NCBI RefSeq assembly: GCF_020515695.1
Contig: NZ_JAIWJA010000001.1
Coordinates: 124,001 to 188,000 of the forward strand
Length of the DNA: 64,000 nt
Reading direction: 5' to 3'
DNA from: Pseudomonas sp. MWU16-30317
GTDB taxonomy: Bacteria; Pseudomonadota; Gammaproteobacteria; Pseudomonadales; Pseudomonadaceae
The translations under genes were made by a program, and so were the position numbers. The notes below the pieces were generated by a model that did not search any database, was not told where the DNA came from, and worked only from the letters and a program-made list of their open reading frames with translations. Below are positions 31,813 to 40,030 of the stretch, piece after piece; positions within the stretch are counted from its first letter, which is position 1, and each line of letters begins with the position of its first letter.

Positions 31813-33027
31813 ATGAAAACGCCCCGTCCCGTCGCGCGTCTCGATGTACTCAACAATCTGCGTAACCTCAAAATGGCTCGTTCCGCACATGCGTACGTGC
31901 GCGGCAGCACCGTGCAGTTCTACGAGTGGCTGCACACTCAAGTCGGGCGTCGTCTACCCAGCGGCCCTGCCGTGTGGATCTGTGGCGACTGCCATGCCGG
32001 CAACCTCGGCCCTACCGGCGACTTGAAAGGCAAAACCGACATTCACATTCGCGACCTCGATCAGACGGTCATCGGCAACCCGGCCCACGACTTGGTGCGC
32101 TTGGCCTTGTCCCTCGCCACCGCAGCCCGCGGATCGGACCTCCCTGGCGTCGCCACCGCGCAGATGCTCGAAGAAATGATGCGCGGCTACGAGCAGGCCT
32201 TCGAGGGCGATAGCGATGACGAGCCGCCCAGACCTGCCCAGGTAAAGGCCGGCATGCGTAGCGCAGTGGCGCGGACCTGGAAGCACCTGGCCCAGGAACG
32301 TATCGAGGACACGCGGCCCACGATTCCGTTAGGCAAGCATTTCTGGTCGTTGTCAAAGGCCGAGCGCAGTGCCGTGGCTACGCTGTGCGATACGTCTGAA
32401 ATGCACAGCCTGGTGACCGCCCTCAAGGGCCGCTCGCGGGATGACGACGTCGAGTTGCTCGACGCTGCGTATTGGGTCAAAGGTTGCAGTTCACTGGGGC
32501 TGCTCCGGTATGCGGCGCTGCTCGCTGTGGGCAAGGGGGACGACGTGGATTACTGCCTGGTCGATATCAAGGAAGCTGTGCGCGCTGCAGCGCCACGGGT
32601 GCCGAGGGCGAAAATGCCACGTGACAATGGTCAGCGGGTGGTGGAGGGCGCTCGCGCTTTATCGCCGGGGCTGGGTGACCGGATGATTGCCGCGCGCATG
32701 CTCGACCACGGCTTTTTCATTCGCGAATTGTTGCCTCAGGACTTGAAGCTTGAACTCGATCAACTGAGCCAGCGCGAGGCAATGTCCGCTGCCGGCTACC
32801 TCGCCCGCGTGGTCGGCCTGGCACACGCGCGGCAAATGGACCTGGCCACGCGTTCGTCATGGATAAAAGACCTGCAGCTCAACCGTTCGCATACACTCGA
32901 TGCACCTTCATGGCTGTGGTCCAGCGTGGTGCAGTTGGTCGGTGATCACGAGAAGGGCTATCTAGAGCATTGCCGTCGGTATGCGCTGGAGCAGGAGCGC
33001 AACGCTGTCCGCGCCGCCCGTAAATGA
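31813..33027 (+). CDS. DUF2252 family protein (kinase-fold-like)
   Basis: This 404-residue cytoplasmic protein matches the DUF2252 family: MARSAHAYVRGS near 23-34, VWICGDCHAGNLGPTGD (about 54-70) and IHIRDLDQTVIGNPAHDL, followed by a long helical region. The GDCHxGN and DLDQ segments resemble the catalytic loop and metal motif of APH-type kinases in shuffled arrangement, so phosphotransfer is possible but unproven. It is common near redox and catabolic genes in proteobacteria with no firm role. The gene is bounded by the hairpins after the AroE-like gene and a 10-bp-stem terminator downstream, so it is probably monocistronic. Confidence 0.85.
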   Translation: MKTPRPVARLDVLNNLRNLKMARSAHAYVRGSTVQFYEWLHTQVGRRLPSGPAVWICGDCHAGNLGPTGDLKGKTDIHIRDLDQTVIGNPAHDLVRLALSLATAARGSDLPGVATAQMLEEMMRGYEQAFEGDSDDEPPRPAQVKAGMRSAVARTWKHLAQERIEDTRPTIPLGKHFWSLSKAERSAVATLCDTSEMHSLVTALKGRSRDDDVELLDAAYWVKGCSSLGLLRYAALLAVGKGDDVDYCLVDIKEAVRAAAPRVPRAKMPRDNGQRVVEGARALSPGLGDRMIAARMLDHGFFIRELLPQDLKLELDQLSQREAMSAAGYLARVVGLAHARQMDLATRSSWIKDLQLNRSHTLDAPSWLWSSVVQLVGDHEKGYLEHCRRYALEQERNAVRAARK

Positions 33028-33048
33028 CCGCTACAGCGCGCCCTCCAA

Positions 33049-33078
33049 CAGCAGACGCTTCACTCCCGGCGTCTGCTG
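33049..33078. terminator. Bidirectional terminator-like hairpin
   Basis: CAGCAGACGC (33049-33058) and GCGTCTGCTG (33069-33078) form a perfect 10-bp stem with a ten-base loop between the convergent DUF2252 and NUP genes. Confidence 0.65.
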
Positions 33079-33150
33079 ATTGATCGGGCCCGGATGGTCG
33101 ATCAACGGTGGTTTAGCGGTTGATCTCGATCACAAGCTGCGGCGTCGCAC

Positions 33151-34194
33151 TCAGCTGGCCGGCACGCCTTTCTCCCACTCGCCCCAGTGCTCGACGATGT
33201 TCTGCACCAGCGGATTGCCGGCGCGGTACAGGTTCTCGAGCGCCGGCACGAAGCCGCCCTGATCGGCGTACTTGAGCAGGTTGTCTACTTCGCTGTACCC
33301 AGGATATGGCCGATCGAAATCCGAGCCCGCGCGCACCACCGCCAAGCGCGAGATGTCGACCTTGCCGGCGCTACTGGCGCGCAGCAGGGCCTCGTAGGTG
33401 GAGTTGTCTTCCTGCTGGGTGGTGCAGTACGTGCCCTTGTTATCGGTCAGCAACTTGGTCCACACCTCGGCCCGCTCGCTCAGCCGCGTGCCTGAAAACC
33501 AGGTGTTGCCCGCCAGGGTGTCGCACTGAGTGACCTTGGGTGCCTGATTGGCCGGTGCATAGGGGTAGTGCTGGCGCCAGGCGCTGGATTCCTTGCTCTC
33601 GCTCAGCACCACGTCCTTGGACAGCGCCAGGGCCTTGGCCTGCAGCACCGGGTTGAGCTCGAAGACTTCGGTCTTGTAGTCCAGCGGCGGTTTCTCGTTG
33701 GGGCCTTTGGTGTTGATGCCGATATAGCCGGTCGGCCAGTTCTTGGGCGCGTCGCGTGAATCGATTTCCCACTGCGTGCCGAATTCCACCAGATAGTGCG
33801 CCCAGGCCGCAGTACCGATCGTGCCGTGGTGCGGGTTGATGCCAGCGATGCCGGCGACCACGAAGTAGGTCTTGCGCAGGTCGAATTGGCTGGACAGGCC
33901 GAGCGCCAAGGTGGAGGCCGCAGCGTTGGTCTGACCCATGCCGGTGACCATCAGGCACACCTGTTGCGCGTTGCAGCGCACCGCCGGATATTCGGCCGAC
34001 AGGCCCGGCACCTTGATCTCCTGAGTGAGTTTGAGGCGATCGATCCAGTTCTGTGCCTCGGGGGCGAACATGGTGATCAACATGACTTTCGGGGTTACCG
34101 GGGCTGCGGGCGCTGTGGCGGCCCAGGCGGTGCTGGCGCCGAGGGCGGCGACGGTGAGGCCGATAGTGGCCGCGAGACGAGAACAAACGAACAT
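33151..34194 (-). CDS. Periplasmic NUP (purine nucleoside permease) family protein
   Basis: This 347-residue protein has a signal peptide (MFVCSRLAATIGLTVAALG with cleavage near AWA-ATA) and the NUP family body: KVMLITMFAPEAQNW, VRCNAQQVCLMVTGMGQTNAAAS, FVVAGIAGINP and AGSDFDRPYPG. The fold is like that of nucleoside phosphorylases, and members have been named purine nucleoside permeases. Placement in the periplasm opposite a Tsx outer membrane channel supports a job in nucleoside capture or periplasmic nucleoside cleavage. The start at 34194 is chosen because the signal peptide begins there. It is divergent from tsx across a 556-bp control region. Confidence 0.85.
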   Translation of the reverse strand: MFVCSRLAATIGLTVAALGASTAWAATAPAAPVTPKVMLITMFAPEAQNWIDRLKLTQEIKVPGLSAEYPAVRCNAQQVCLMVTGMGQTNAAASTLALGLSSQFDLRKTYFVVAGIAGINPHHGTIGTAAWAHYLVEFGTQWEIDSRDAPKNWPTGYIGINTKGPNEKPPLDYKTEVFELNPVLQAKALALSKDVVLSESKESSAWRQHYPYAPANQAPKVTQCDTLAGNTWFSGTRLSERAEVWTKLLTDNKGTYCTTQQEDNSTYEALLRASSAGKVDISRLAVVRAGSDFDRPYPGYSEVDNLLKYADQGGFVPALENLYRAGNPLVQNIVEHWGEWEKGVPAS

Positions 34195-34750
34195 AGAAGC
34201 TCCATGCCAGATGATGGGATGACCTGCATGCTGACTGCACAAGGGCAAAGCGCAGTCGCTAGCAGGGCTTACGGACTTAGCAGGATGCAGGCCAACAAGT
34301 TGTCCGAGCCGTCAAGTATTGGCCACGCTGGCGAATCTGCAACACCCGGTTACAGAAGCGGCATTGTGCCATGCCTGCGATTGCGCCAAAACCGCGCACC
34401 CCGCACAAACCAGGTGCTCCGAAGTAGATCAAATGGTCAGAAAAAACCTGACCGATCACTCAAGCTCCCGTAAATACTGGGCAAGCCATGAATGGCATGC
34501 ATTCTGCTTTAGAGACATCCGCTAAATGGGCCGGTATTCAATGAGTGAATATCTGTAGGAAGTTTCTGAAAAGGATCGGATTGATGCCGCGAATAATGTA
34601 TTAGTTCGACGCAACGTCGAATATCTCCCTGCTGCTCTTCGAACAATGAGCAATCGATAGATCAATCCGCCGACGGGCCAGACAGGTCAGGGTACAACTG
34701 TGCCCGGGCGCTGCAGGCGGTCGGGCAAGTGCGTGCCAAGGAGCTTCATA
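34195..34750. other. Divergent control region between the NUP gene and tsx
   Basis: There is no gene in this 556-bp stretch. It holds two perfect inverted repeats: GGTCAG (34435-34440) with CTGACC (34448-34453), and TTCGACG (34605-34611) with CGTCGAA (34615-34621). At 34493-34508 TGGCATGCATTCTGCT has the GG-N10-GC layout of a sigma-54 promoter, with two departures from consensus and a long distance (243 bp) to tsx. These could serve regulation by nucleosides. Confidence 0.5.
34605..34621. promoter_or_regulatory. Perfect palindromic operator candidate upstream of tsx
   Basis: TTCGACG, three bases, CGTCGAA: a 7-bp inverted repeat 130 bp upstream of the tsx start, in the size range of a helix-turn-helix dimer site. 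Confidence 0.45.
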
Positions 34751-35725
34751 GTGAATACCAGAACAGTGCGTCATGCAGTTTCACGTCGGCGAACAATAGT
34801 GTCGAATACCCTCGGTATCGCTGCCTTGGGCCTGACCGGCAGCGTTTCCTGCTGGGCCGCCACGGCGCCGGCAAAGGGCGTCGACAGTGCTCAGGGCGAA
34901 GACTTGAGTTATGAAGTCGCGCCGGCCAATACCAATCAGAAAGCAGCCCCTTGGTATAACCAGAACTTCACCCTGATCGGCAGCAAGGACATCAGTTTCG
35001 GCCCGCGACCGTCCGATGACATCTACCTTGAATACGAGTATTTCGGCCGCAAGGGCCCGTTCGAACTGTACGGCTACATCGACGCGCCAAAGATCCTCGG
35101 CATTGGCAACAGCAACGACAGCGGCGCTTGGGACAAGGGCTCGCCGATCTTCATGGAGCACGAGCCGCGTATTTCCATCGACGAGTTGGTCGGTCGCAAG
35201 CTCGGTTTCGGCCTGTTCAAGGAGTTCTACATCGCCTTCGACTGGATCTACGACATGGGCCACAACAAGGCCGGGCGGGCAAACACCCTGTATACCGGCC
35301 TGGGTACCGATATCGACACCCACAGCCCGGTCAATCTGTCGGCCAACTTCTATGCCCGTCGTCAGTGGGAGAACTACGGTGCGTCCAACGAAAACTCCTG
35401 GGATGGCTATCGGGCGCAACTGAAATACATATTGCCTCTGGGCAAATATTCCAACGGCGCGTCGCTCACCTATGTAGGCTTCACCAACTTCGATTTCGGT
35501 TCGGACCTGCACGACGAGCCCGGTTCGCCGCGCACCGCCAATGCAACAGTGGCCACTAACGTTCTGCTTTATTCATTTACCCATCTGCGCTTCATGGCAG
35601 TTGGCCGCTACTTCCATAATGGGGGTAACTGGAAAGACGGCAGCCAACTTGATTTTGGTGATGGGCCGTTTGAGGCACGTTCCAACGGTTGGGGTTACTA
35701 TTTCGGCGTTGGCTATCAGTTCTGA
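34751..35725 (+). CDS. tsx: Nucleoside-specific channel-forming outer membrane porin Tsx
   Basis: This 324-residue outer membrane beta-barrel starts with GTG, preceded by AAGGAG seven bases upstream. A signal peptide (VNTRTVRHAV...SVSCWA-ATA) is followed by the Tsx body with alternating strands: WYNQNFTLIGSKDI, DDIYLEYEYFGRKGPFELYGY, HEPRISIDELVG and a C-terminal FGVGYQF ending in phenylalanine, the usual BAM signal. Tsx lets nucleosides and deoxynucleosides cross the outer membrane. It heads the salvage genes cdd, nupC and deoA, which follow on the same strand with short gaps, so the block provides passage through both membranes and first breakdown steps. Confidence 0.93.
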   Translation: MNTRTVRHAVSRRRTIVSNTLGIAALGLTGSVSCWAATAPAKGVDSAQGEDLSYEVAPANTNQKAAPWYNQNFTLIGSKDISFGPRPSDDIYLEYEYFGRKGPFELYGYIDAPKILGIGNSNDSGAWDKGSPIFMEHEPRISIDELVGRKLGFGLFKEFYIAFDWIYDMGHNKAGRANTLYTGLGTDIDTHSPVNLSANFYARRQWENYGASNENSWDGYRAQLKYILPLGKYSNGASLTYVGFTNFDFGSDLHDEPGSPRTANATVATNVLLYSFTHLRFMAVGRYFHNGGNWKDGSQLDFGDGPFEARSNGWGYYFGVGYQF

Positions 35726-35754
35726 ACTGGCAGCACTCCCTTATTAACGAGCAC

Positions 35755-36174
35755 ATGATAAATCCGATGACTGAAACCTGTGATCATGACGACCTGTTGG
35801 CCGAGGCCAAGGCCGCCGCGCAACACACCTATTCGCCCTATTCGAAGTTCCCCGTGGGCGCCGCGCTGCTGACCGCCGAGGGCGCGATCATTCATGGCTG
35901 CAACGTCGAAAACATCTCCTACGGGCTGACCAACTGCGCCGAGCGCTCGGCGCTGTTCGCGGCCATCAGCCATGGTTTGCCGCCGCGCAGCTTCAAGGCG
36001 ATGGCGGTGTATGCGCCCAACGTGGCGCTGATCAGCCCTTGCGGTGCCTGTCGTCAGGTGTTGCTGGAGCTGATGGCGCCTGACGCCGTGATCATCTGCG
36101 CGGGCAGTGATCCGGCGGCTACCCGCGTCTGGACGCTCGACCAACTGCTGCCCGGCGCATTCGACGCCTTCTGA
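35755..36174 (+). CDS. cdd: Cytidine deaminase
   Basis: This 139-residue enzyme of the homotetrameric cytidine deaminase family converts cytidine and deoxycytidine to uridine and deoxyuridine. Seen are SPYSKFPVGAALLT, the nucleoside-binding GCNVENISYG, and zinc ligands and catalytic Glu in NCAERSA (C61, E63) and PCGACRQVL (C96, C99). Two in-frame ATGs are possible (35755 and 35767); the first is used because a short GAG precedes it at better distance. It comes 29 bp after tsx and 43 bp before nupC, and supplies uridine-type nucleosides to the downstream phosphorylase. Confidence 0.93.
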   Translation: MINPMTETCDHDDLLAEAKAAAQHTYSPYSKFPVGAALLTAEGAIIHGCNVENISYGLTNCAERSALFAAISHGLPPRSFKAMAVYAPNVALISPCGACRQVLLELMAPDAVIICAGSDPAATRVWTLDQLLPGAFDAF

Positions 36175-36217
36175 GCCACGCCACGCAATCGCCCCTCGGG
36201 GGTTCGGAGATAACTGC

Positions 36218-37483
36218 ATGATCAGTCTTGTCGGCATGGCGGTCCTTGTGCTCGTCGCCATCCTGTTGTCCACCCAGCGTCGCGCCATCAAGTGGCGCAC
36301 GGTGTCTGTCGCCCTGGCCTTGCAGGTACTCATCGGCGCCTTTGCCCTGTACGTGCCCTGGGGGCAAGAGGCGCTCGGTTCGTTGTCGGGCGCGGTGGCG
36401 TCCTTGCAGCTGTACGCCGACAAAGGCATCGCCTTCATGTTCGGCGGCCTCGGTTCGCCGCACATGTTCGAGCTGTTCGGCAGCGGCGGTTTCGTCTTTG
36501 CCATCCGCGTGCTGCCGATGCTGGTGTTCTTCGGCAGCTTCATCTCGGTGCTGTACTACATCGGCGTGATGGGCTGGGTAATCCGCCTGTTGGGTGGCGC
36601 GCTGCGCTGGTTGCTGGGCACCAGCCGCGTTGAATCGATGGTGGTGACCTCGGCGATTTTCGTCGGCCAGTCCGAAGTACCGCTGGTGGTACGGCCCTTT
36701 ATCGCGAGGATGACGCGCTCCGAATTGTTCGCGGTGATGGTCGGTGGTTTTGCTGCCGTGGCCGGCTCCGTGCTGTTGGGCTATGCGGGCATGGGGGTCG
36801 AACTCAAATACCTGATCGCCGCGTGCTTCATGTCCGCACCGGGGGCCTTGCTGATGGCCAAGCTGATGGAGCCGGAGACCGAAGTGGTCAACGACGACAT
36901 GATGCTCGAAGAGCTCAAGGACCCGGAAAACCGCCCGGCCAACATCGTCGACGCCGCCGCCGAAGGGGCACAGGTCGGCTTGCGCCTGGCCATGGCGGTG
37001 GGAGCGATGCTGATCGCCTTCATCGGCTTGATCGCATTGCTCAACGGCTTGCTGGGCTGGGCCGGCGGCTGGTTGGGCTACCCGCAATTGACCTTGCAGT
37101 TGATCCTCGGCTACCTGCTCGCGCCGGTGGCTTTTCTGATCGGTGTGCCCTGGCACGAAGCGGTACTGGCGGGTGGATTCATCGGCGAGAAGCTGACCCT
37201 CAACGAATTCGTCGCCTACGCGGATCTGGCCAATTACCTCACCCCCGAAAAGGCCAGCGCTGCCGGTGTCTCGGTGTTGTCGGTACACACCCAGGTCATC
37301 GTCACCTTTGCCCTGTGCGGGTTTGCCAATCTGTCGTCGATCGCCATTCAACTGGCCGGCCTCAGTGGTATCGCCCCGCAGCGCCGTCACGAGCTGGCAC
37401 GCCTGGGGTTGCGGGCGATGATCGGCGGTACCTTGTCGAATTTGATGAGCGCGGCCATCGTCGGCTTTTTCATTTCGTTGTAA
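36218..37483 (+). CDS. nupC: NupC-family concentrative nucleoside transporter
   Basis: This 421-residue inner-membrane H+/Na+-coupled nucleoside symporter has the CNT family segments GGLGSPHMFELFGSGGFVFA, IFVGQSEVPLVVRPF, NEFVAYADLANYL and the C-terminal GFANLSSIAIQLAGL. The usual length (about 400-425) and number of hydrophobic helices are present. CGGAG lies upstream of the ATG at 36218. It provides the inner-membrane step after Tsx. Eighteen bases separate it from deoA, so the two are co-transcribed. Confidence 0.93.
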   Translation: MISLVGMAVLVLVAILLSTQRRAIKWRTVSVALALQVLIGAFALYVPWGQEALGSLSGAVASLQLYADKGIAFMFGGLGSPHMFELFGSGGFVFAIRVLPMLVFFGSFISVLYYIGVMGWVIRLLGGALRWLLGTSRVESMVVTSAIFVGQSEVPLVVRPFIARMTRSELFAVMVGGFAAVAGSVLLGYAGMGVELKYLIAACFMSAPGALLMAKLMEPETEVVNDDMMLEELKDPENRPANIVDAAAEGAQVGLRLAMAVGAMLIAFIGLIALLNGLLGWAGGWLGYPQLTLQLILGYLLAPVAFLIGVPWHEAVLAGGFIGEKLTLNEFVAYADLANYLTPEKASAAGVSVLSVHTQVIVTFALCGFANLSSIAIQLAGLSGIAPQRRHELARLGLRAMIGGTLSNLMSAAIVGFFISL

Positions 37484-37501
37484 GACAGGAGGTCGACAGC
37501 C

Positions 37502-38824
37502 ATGTGGCTTGCTCAGGAAGTGATTCGCCGCAAACGTGATGGGGGCGTGCTCGACGCCGACGATATCCGTCGTTTCGTCGCCGGCATCAGCGACTCGAGC
37601 CTCAGCGAAGGCCAGGTCGCTGCGTTCGCCATGGCGGTACTGCTCAAAGGCATGAACATCGAAGAGCGCATCGCCCTGACCGCGGCAATGCGCGACTCCG
37701 GCCAGGTGCTGCACTGGGACCTGCCAGGGCCGGTGGTGGACAAGCATTCCACCGGCGGCGTGGGCGACATGATCAGCTTGCCGCTCGCGCCATTGCTGGC
37801 GGCCTGCGGCTGTTTTGTGCCGATGATTTCCGGACGCGGGCTTGGGCACACCGGCGGCACCCTCGACAAACTGGAGAGCATTCCCGGTTACGACTGCCAG
37901 CCGAGCCTGGAGCGCTTTCGCCAGATCGTTGCCGAGGTGGGCTGCGCGATCATCGGCCAGACCGCCGACCTGGCACCGGCCGACAAGCGCCTGTACGCCA
38001 TTCGCGACATGACCGGCACGGTCGAGTCGCTGGACTTGATCACCGCGTCGATCCTCTCGAAAAAACTCGCCGCCGGCCTCGACGTGCTGGTGATGGACGT
38101 CAAGACCGGCAACGGCGCGTTCATGGCCCAGGCCGAGGAAGCTGCCGAGCTGGCTCGCAGCATTGCCGACGTGGCCAATGGCGCGGGCGTGCGCACCACG
38201 GCGCTGGTGACCGACATGAACCAACCGCTGGCGCGCAGTGCCGGTAACGGCCTGGAAGTCGCCGAGGCGGTGGCGTTGCTGCAAGGGGAGGTGCGCAGCC
38301 CGCGGCTGTGGGAGCTGACCCTCAGCCTGGCCGAGCAGGCATTGATGCTGGCCGGGCTGGCGGCCACCGAGGCGCAGGCGCGGGCACAGTTGCTAGAGGT
38401 GTGGCGCAGCGGCGCGGCGCTGCAGCGCTTTGGGCAAATGATCGCGGCACTGGGCGGGCCGCAGGACTTCATCCACTCACCCCAGCACTACCTGCCAGCG
38501 GCGGCCTTCAGCAGGCCGGTGTGGGCCGAGCACAGCGGCACGGTGAGCGCTGTCGATACTCGCGCGGTCGGCATGGCGGTGGTCGAACTGGGTGGCGGAC
38601 GGCGTCGCCCGCAGGACCAGGTCGACCCTGCGGTGGGTTTCAGCGAGCTGCGTTTTATCGGTGAACAGGTCGATGACACTCAGCCGCTGGGCTGGGTCCA
38701 CGGACAAACAGCGGACGCCGTGGAGCGGGCCACGCTAGCGCTGCAAGCGGCCTATCGTATCGGCGCGGCGGCGCAAATCAGCACGCCGCTGGTGGCCGAG
38801 CGGATCGTCGCTCTCAGGCCCTGA
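37502..38824 (+). CDS. deoA: Thymidine phosphorylase
   Basis: This 440-residue enzyme splits thymidine and deoxyuridine with phosphate to base plus deoxyribose-1-phosphate. Diagnostic is VDKHSTGGVGDMISLPLAPLLAACG (around 80-104), then MISGRGLGHTGGTLDKLESIPG and DVKTGNGAFM, all matching DeoA. Length is typical. A Shine-Dalgarno (CAGGAGG) precedes the start. It is the last gene of the tsx, cdd, nupC, deoA block; deoC and deoB are absent from the window, so deoxyribose-1-phosphate must be handled elsewhere. Its last 11 bases overlap the 3' end of a small convergent gene. Confidence 0.95.
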   Translation: MWLAQEVIRRKRDGGVLDADDIRRFVAGISDSSLSEGQVAAFAMAVLLKGMNIEERIALTAAMRDSGQVLHWDLPGPVVDKHSTGGVGDMISLPLAPLLAACGCFVPMISGRGLGHTGGTLDKLESIPGYDCQPSLERFRQIVAEVGCAIIGQTADLAPADKRLYAIRDMTGTVESLDLITASILSKKLAAGLDVLVMDVKTGNGAFMAQAEEAAELARSIADVANGAGVRTTALVTDMNQPLARSAGNGLEVAEAVALLQGEVRSPRLWELTLSLAEQALMLAGLAATEAQARAQLLEVWRSGAALQRFGQMIAALGGPQDFIHSPQHYLPAAAFSRPVWAEHSGTVSAVDTRAVGMAVVELGGGRRRPQDQVDPAVGFSELRFIGEQVDDTQPLGWVHGQTADAVERATLALQAAYRIGAAAQISTPLVAERIVALRP

Positions 38825-39077
38825 CGTGCGCTACCGCTTCGGCCGGCCTGGAGGATTGGAACTTCATTGCCTTGATCCCGCTCAGACGCTCCAGGTACCG
38901 CTGGCCCTCAGGGTTGAGGGTGAGCTGGGCCAGCCCGGGGGCGCTGCTGTTGATGATCACGTATTTGCACGCGACCAGGACCTGCAGTTCGTTCGCGTCC
39001 TTGTCGGGAATGTTCTGCCATTGACCAGAATGGATCAGCTCTAGCAGTTCCAAATGCTTTTGGTCGTATGTGTTCAT
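38814..39077 (-). CDS. Small conserved-looking hypothetical protein (winged-helix-like)
   Basis: This 87-residue protein (MNTYDQKHLELLELIH...) has a helical N-terminus, a hydrophobic core VLVACKYVIINS and LNPEGQRYLERL, a pattern reminiscent of a winged helix where the last segment would be the wing and C-terminal helix. I recognise no family. The start at 39077 is the only ATG that avoids the low-complexity upstream extension, although no clear Shine-Dalgarno precedes it. Its 3' end overlaps deoA by 11 bp tail to tail. It may be a regulator or a small housekeeping protein; function not assigned. Confidence 0.6.
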   Translation of the reverse strand: MNTYDQKHLELLELIHSGQWQNIPDKDANELQVLVACKYVIINSSAPGLAQLTLNPEGQRYLERLSGIKAMKFQSSRPAEAVAHVRA

Positions 39078-39294
39078 TGAAAGGTACGTTCGCGAAGGTC
39101 CTGTGGGGTTGCGATGATAGCGTTTTAGAATCACTGTCGGGGGGCTTTTATCAGCTTTCAGATGAGAGGGCCTCCCGTCTGTCATCCGATTTGCGTAAGC
39201 CGACGTACAACCCCCGTGCTCCCACGACTCTGTGCCGATTCCCGCTACCCAACCCGAACAGCGCCGCCGCGGCGCGATGCCGAGACTACCTTCC

Positions 39295-39834
39295 ATGCGC
39301 CCATTACTGCTTTCAGTCGTCGTTTTGCTGTTATCCGCATGCGGCAACGTCCCGGTTGAGCACTACCGCGACGAAACCCCACGCCTCGACCTACCGCACT
39401 TCTTCACCGGCCAGGTGCAAGCCAGCGGGATCTTCCAGAAACGCTCCGGCGAGGTGGCCAAGCGCTTCAGGGTCGATATCAACGGCCACATGCAAGGCCT
39501 CAACCTGATCCTCGACGAGCGCTTCGTCTACAGCGACGGCACCAGACAGCAACGCACCTGGACCCTGGTGCCTACCGGTAATGGCCACTGGCCGGGCACA
39601 GCGGGCGATGTGATCGGTGTCGCCGAAGGGCAGGTGTCCGGCAATACCCTGCATTGGAAGTACACCCTGGACCTGGAAGTCGACGGCACCCGGCACCCAG
39701 TGCAGCTGGATGACTGGATGTTCTTGATGGATGACAACACACTGGTCAACCGTTCGTATATGTCGAAGTTCGGGGTGGAGGTGGGGCAGATCAGTTTGTT
39801 CTTTACGCGGGCGACCGCAGCGCCAGCGCGCTAG
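39295..39834 (+). CDS. DUF3833 family lipoprotein
   Basis: This 179-residue protein starts with a lipoprotein signal peptide MRPLLLSVVVLLLSAC (lipobox LSAC, lipidated Cys at 16) and continues with the DUF3833 body: LPHFFTGQVQASGIFQKRSGEV, DINGHMQGLNLILDERFVYSDG and a C-terminal DDWMFLMDDNTLVNRSYMSKFGVEVG. An in-frame ATG 18 bases earlier is possible, but the hydrophobic signal fits the start given. Family members lie beside COG3496/DUF1365 and amine oxidase genes in other bacteria; here no such neighbours exist. Function is unknown; location is likely the periplasmic face of the outer membrane. Confidence 0.85.
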   Translation: MRPLLLSVVVLLLSACGNVPVEHYRDETPRLDLPHFFTGQVQASGIFQKRSGEVAKRFRVDINGHMQGLNLILDERFVYSDGTRQQRTWTLVPTGNGHWPGTAGDVIGVAEGQVSGNTLHWKYTLDLEVDGTRHPVQLDDWMFLMDDNTLVNRSYMSKFGVEVGQISLFFTRATAAPAR

Positions 39835-40030
39835 CAGCCGCGTATCGACCCTCAACGCATACGTAGCGACCAGGCCATCAGGCCGAGCGTCCGCGAGATC
39901 ATCTGCAGCGTCAGCAAGACCGCGAATCATGCCGATCTGTCCACTGGCCTGCTAATTGCTAACCACCCCATAACCTGCTGTTAAGCGTCAGCCATTCCCC
40001 AGGCGCCAGTCAGGTCATCGAGGGAGGTCA

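Noticed and set aside
36119..38284. 721-codon open frame on the minus strand
   Set aside because: It lies antisense to nupC and deoA, which have clear family motifs; its composition (very high His, Gln, Arg, Asp) is that of a high-GC shadow frame.
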